Source: an uncultured Pirellulales bacterium
Lineage (GTDB): Bacteria; Planctomycetota; Planctomycetia; Pirellulales; Lacipirellulaceae
DNA: 16,633 nt
Direction of reading: 5' to 3'
Assembly: GCA_947258835.1 (NCBI GenBank)
Contig: CAMYJY010000057.1
Span: forward strand, 1 to 16,633
Positions 15,020 to 16,633 of this stretch are shown piece after piece; positions within the stretch are counted from its first letter, which is position 1; each line of letters starts with the position of its first letter. The notes beneath the pieces are model-generated. The model ran no database searches and was not told the DNA's origin. It saw only the letters and a list, made by a program, of their open reading frames with translations. A program made the position numbers and the translations under genes.

Positions 15020-15808
15020 ATGAGCACATCACTTGCCTGGGCCACGGGTCTGACAGGGCTCGTGGCCGCCCAAGGCCTGACCTCCTGGATGCATACGCTC
15101 CGCTACCGTTCGCTGGCCTACGACCGTGCCCTGGATCCCCGCTGGGGCACCGCGCAGCCGCGGATCTACGTATTCTGGCATGAGTACATTTTGCAACCTT
15201 TATACTTGCGACCGCATTGCAAGTTGGCGATGCTGCTGAGTCGGCACAAAGACGCCGAAGTCTTGGCCCACGTAGCCCACCATATGGGTTTCGAGTGTGT
15301 CCGCGGATCCACCAATCGGGGGGGCGTTGCCGCCCTCTTGGAAATGAAACGCCGCGGCCGGCACATGCATCTCACCATGACCCCCGACGGACCGCGGGGC
15401 CCGCGCCGTCAGCTCTCCAGCGGCACCATTTTTCTGGCGGCCAAATTGGGGCTGCCCATTGTCCCCTTGGGATTTGGCTACGATCGCCCTTGGCGGCTGA
15501 ACAGCTGGGACCGCTTTGCCGTGCCCCGTCCCTATTCGCAGGCCCGTTGCATTATTGGTCCGGAAATCTCCATCCCCGCTGACCTGCAGCGTTCCGCCTG
15601 GGAAGTTCACCGCCGCAGCGTGGAGCGTTTGCTGACCGATTTGTCGGAAGAGGCATCCGATTGGGCCCGCAGCGGCGCCCACCGCAGGGGCGAGATCTGC
15701 GAAAGACGCCGATCCCGCGTACGGACCTCAACGGCTTTGCCCCCGGCTCGGCCAGAACCCGCGCTGCCGGACTGGCCACGGATCTGGCCAGAAAACAAGT
15801 CTGCCTAG
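15020..15808 (+). CDS. Lysophospholipid acyltransferase-like protein (DUF374 family)
   Basis: 262 residues. DUF374 proteins are relatives of LpxL and PlsC acyltransferases that are thought to add acyl chains to lipids at the inner membrane. Family features: a mildly hydrophobic N-terminus, YVFWHEYILQPLYL at 50-63 (H54 is the likely catalytic His), LSRHKDAEVLAHVAHHMGF at 73-91, RGSTNRGGVAALLEMKRRG at 95-113, TPDGPRGPRRQLSSG at 121-135, AAKLGLPIVPLGFGY at 140-154, and WDRFAVPRPYS at 163-173. The last ~48 residues are rich in Arg and Pro and look disordered; they are not part of the fold. The gene starts 49 bp after the small acidic protein. GGGAA at 15006-15010, 9 nt before the ATG, is a modest ribosome-binding site. 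With the AsmA-like protein it suggests a lipid-assembly cluster. The exact substrate is not known. Confidence 0.87.
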   Translation: MSTSLAWATGLTGLVAAQGLTSWMHTLRYRSLAYDRALDPRWGTAQPRIYVFWHEYILQPLYLRPHCKLAMLLSRHKDAEVLAHVAHHMGFECVRGSTNRGGVAALLEMKRRGRHMHLTMTPDGPRGPRRQLSSGTIFLAAKLGLPIVPLGFGYDRPWRLNSWDRFAVPRPYSQARCIIGPEISIPADLQRSAWEVHRRSVERLLTDLSEEASDWARSGAHRRGEICERRRSRVRTSTALPPARPEPALPDWPRIWPENKSA

Positions 15809-15823
15809 AGCCTGCGGCTCTGG
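15805..15823 (+). terminator. Hairpin at the acyltransferase stop, possible terminator
   Basis: agagcc (15807-15812) pairs with ggctct (15816-15821) around the loop tgc, extended by a T-G and a C-G pair to 15805 and 15823. It overlaps the stop codon. A second weak stem (cccg/cggg around tgcatg) follows at once. No T-tract is present. Confidence 0.35.
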
Positions 15824-15875
15824 CCCCCGTGCATGCGGGTTCAGCAACTGCGTAAGGCGAGCGGCAGGTAAGTTT

Positions 15876-16050
15876 TTACTTAAAGTGAACACAGGTATGC
15901 CTAGTGCTGGCCAGCTTGGGCCGGAAAAGCCCATTCCATCCGCGTCTCAACCAGGTTTCCTTGTGATCCGCCGCGGTACGAAAAGGGGGGGCTGTTTTCT
16001 CGGGCTTTACCGGCTTTATGGAGGCCTCCGTTTTCAGTTTGAGGTTTTTA
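15876..16050 (+). repeat. Left arm of a long imperfect inverted repeat (~175 bp)
   Basis: This segment matches the reverse complement of 16438-16610 along its whole length, about 85% identical by eye. Perfectly shared blocks include ggctgttttctcgggcttta and ttgggccggaaaagccca. The match ends abruptly near 16050. Differences include small length changes in the G-rich run near 15984-15991, which put the two arms in different reading frames, so a conserved protein is unlikely. No transposase or short target duplication is evident. Confidence 0.88.
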
Positions 16051-16204
16051 CCTGCCGCGTGATCGAAAATCCCAGCGCAGCCAATCCATTGGGCTGTCGA
16101 TGGGTAAGTTCTCATCTGCCCAACGCCTAAAGGTTCGGGTTCAGCGGCAACAGACAGGCTGGTATCACGCGGGGAGCCATTAGAGGACGCAACAACTAGA
16201 TTCC

Positions 16205-16222
16205 AAACCTTACGTAAGGTTT
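16205..16222 (+). terminator. 18-bp perfect palindrome followed by T-rich run, possible terminator
   Basis: aaaccttacgtaaggttt is a perfect palindrome followed by taattttctttttc. Stem plus T-run resembles a factor-independent terminator reading rightward, but the stem is AT-rich and lacks a free loop. It lies about 400 bp after the acyltransferase. Confidence 0.35.
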
Positions 16223-16235
16223 TAATTTTCTTTTT

Positions 16236-16274
16236 CGGGACGTCCCGTTTACGTCCCCACGGCCCGTTTACGTC
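16236..16274. repeat. 12-bp palindrome and overlapping 12-bp direct repeat
   Basis: cgggacgtcccg (16236-16247) is a perfect palindrome. cccgtttacgtc occurs at 16244-16255 and again at 16263-16274, 19 bp apart (nearly two helical turns). The arrangement looks like a protein-binding site, but nothing identifies the protein. Confidence 0.5.
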
Positions 16275-16282
16275 GCCTGCAT

Positions 16283-16417
16283 TTAAATCGTCCCGCCTAA
16301 CTCACATATTGCATTAGCAATATCAGCGTCAGCGTGCTTGGCGTAGGTTTTTGAAGCCTGTGACAGCCTTTTGCGTACATCTTTCTTTTGATAATTTTGC
16401 AGGACAAACTCCCTCAC
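16283..16417 (-). CDS. Possible small ORF or gene remnant (about 44 aa)
   Basis: From a GTG at 16417 the frame encodes 44 residues, MREFVLQNYQKKDVRKRLSQ followed by ASKTYAKHADADIANAICEL and GGTI. The composition is protein-like: charged, helix-forming, with AT-rich codons. The frame is open further upstream to a GTG at 16510, but that part lies in the inverted-repeat arm and its twin in the left arm is frame-shifted and stopped, so it is unlikely to be coding. It could be the surviving 3' end of a decayed gene. No family recognised. Confidence 0.25.
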   Translation of the reverse strand: MREFVLQNYQKKDVRKRLSQASKTYAKHADADIANAICELGGTI

Positions 16418-16437
16418 ATCTGGCCCGTGATCGCTTG

Positions 16438-16610
16438 TAAATAACTTAAACTGAAAACAGGGACTCCATGAAGCCGGTAAAGCCCGAGAAAACAGCCCTC
16501 GTTTCCGCACCGCGGCAGCTCACCAAGAAACCTTGTTGAGAGGCGGATGGAGTGGGCTTTTCCGGCCCAAACCGGCCAGCACGAGGGATACCTGTTTTCA
16601 CTTTGAGTAA
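16438..16610 (-). repeat. Right arm of the long imperfect inverted repeat
   Basis: This is the inverted partner of 15876-16050. The outer end is marked by ctttgagtaa (16601-16610), matching ttacttaaag of the left arm with one change; the inner end is taaataac at 16438-16445. The window ends 23 bp beyond, so whether a larger element continues outward cannot be judged. Confidence 0.88.
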
Positions 16611-16633
16611 ATAAACATCTACCGGCTGAAGCC

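Larger units (their letters stand above)
16051..16437. other. 387-bp centre between the inverted-repeat arms
   Basis: This spacer has no counterpart elsewhere in the window. It carries an 18-bp palindrome followed by a T-rich run, a 12-bp palindrome, a 12-bp direct repeat and the end of a possible small minus-strand ORF, each listed separately. The part from about 16200 on is AT-richer than the coding regions (26 of 60 bases are G or C in 16381-16440). Confidence 0.6.

Noticed and set aside
15885..16130. Plus-strand 81-codon frame over the left inverted-repeat arm
   Set aside because: The homologous right arm has a different frame and length changes, so no shared protein is conserved.

Overview
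The window most resembles chromosomal DNA of a planctomycete, probably of the Pirellula/Blastopirellula type. The reasons are moderate-to-high GC genes, an rny-ymdB pair, a long AsmA-like protein followed by a small acidic protein with the RDADGRRLWE signature and a DUF374-type acyltransferase, and several genes with no clear Shine-Dalgarno sequence. This placement is inference from gene content; no rRNA or other phylogenetic marker is present.

Layout. (1) Positions 1-1200, plus strand: the C-terminal part of a D-amino-acid oxidase-type flavoenzyme whose FAD-binding N-terminus lies before the window; it carries a 15-bp tandem repeat. (2) 1204-2853, minus strand: a two-gene unit of a lipoprotein followed by a secreted alpha/beta-hydrolase-fold protein that appears to lack its catalytic triad. 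(3) 2940-3224: an array of palindromic repeats with a 42-bp period in the divergent gap before pcm. (4) 3388-3966, plus: protein-L-isoaspartate methyltransferase. (5) 4158-8875, minus: rny (RNase Y), then ymdB (metallophosphoesterase), then a large TPR / glycosyltransferase-like / FkbM methyltransferase fusion protein that is visibly more AT-rich than its neighbours. (6) 8876-10064: a long gap without a convincing gene. It holds a near-perfect 19-bp inverted repeat followed by T-tracts, which could be a structured RNA. (7) 10065-15808, plus: tilS (tRNA-Ile lysidine synthetase), the AsmA-like protein, the small acidic protein (overlapping the AsmA-like stop by one base) and the acyltransferase. 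(8) 15809-16633: no firm gene. Two ~175-bp copies of one sequence lie in inverted orientation around a 387-bp centre that contains a possible small ORF, two perfect palindromes and a 12-bp direct repeat.

How the genes fit together. rny and ymdB are also neighbours in Firmicutes and are linked to RNA turnover. The AsmA-like protein, small acidic protein and acyltransferase form a compact cluster that suggests envelope lipid synthesis or transport. The lipoprotein and the catalytically dead hydrolase look like an uncharacterised envelope pair. The TPR-GT-FkbM protein probably modifies surface glycans and may be acquired. I see no defence system, CRISPR-Cas, prophage, transposase, rRNA or tRNA. 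The least explained parts are the three repeat regions (2940-3224, 9590-9695, 15876-16610).
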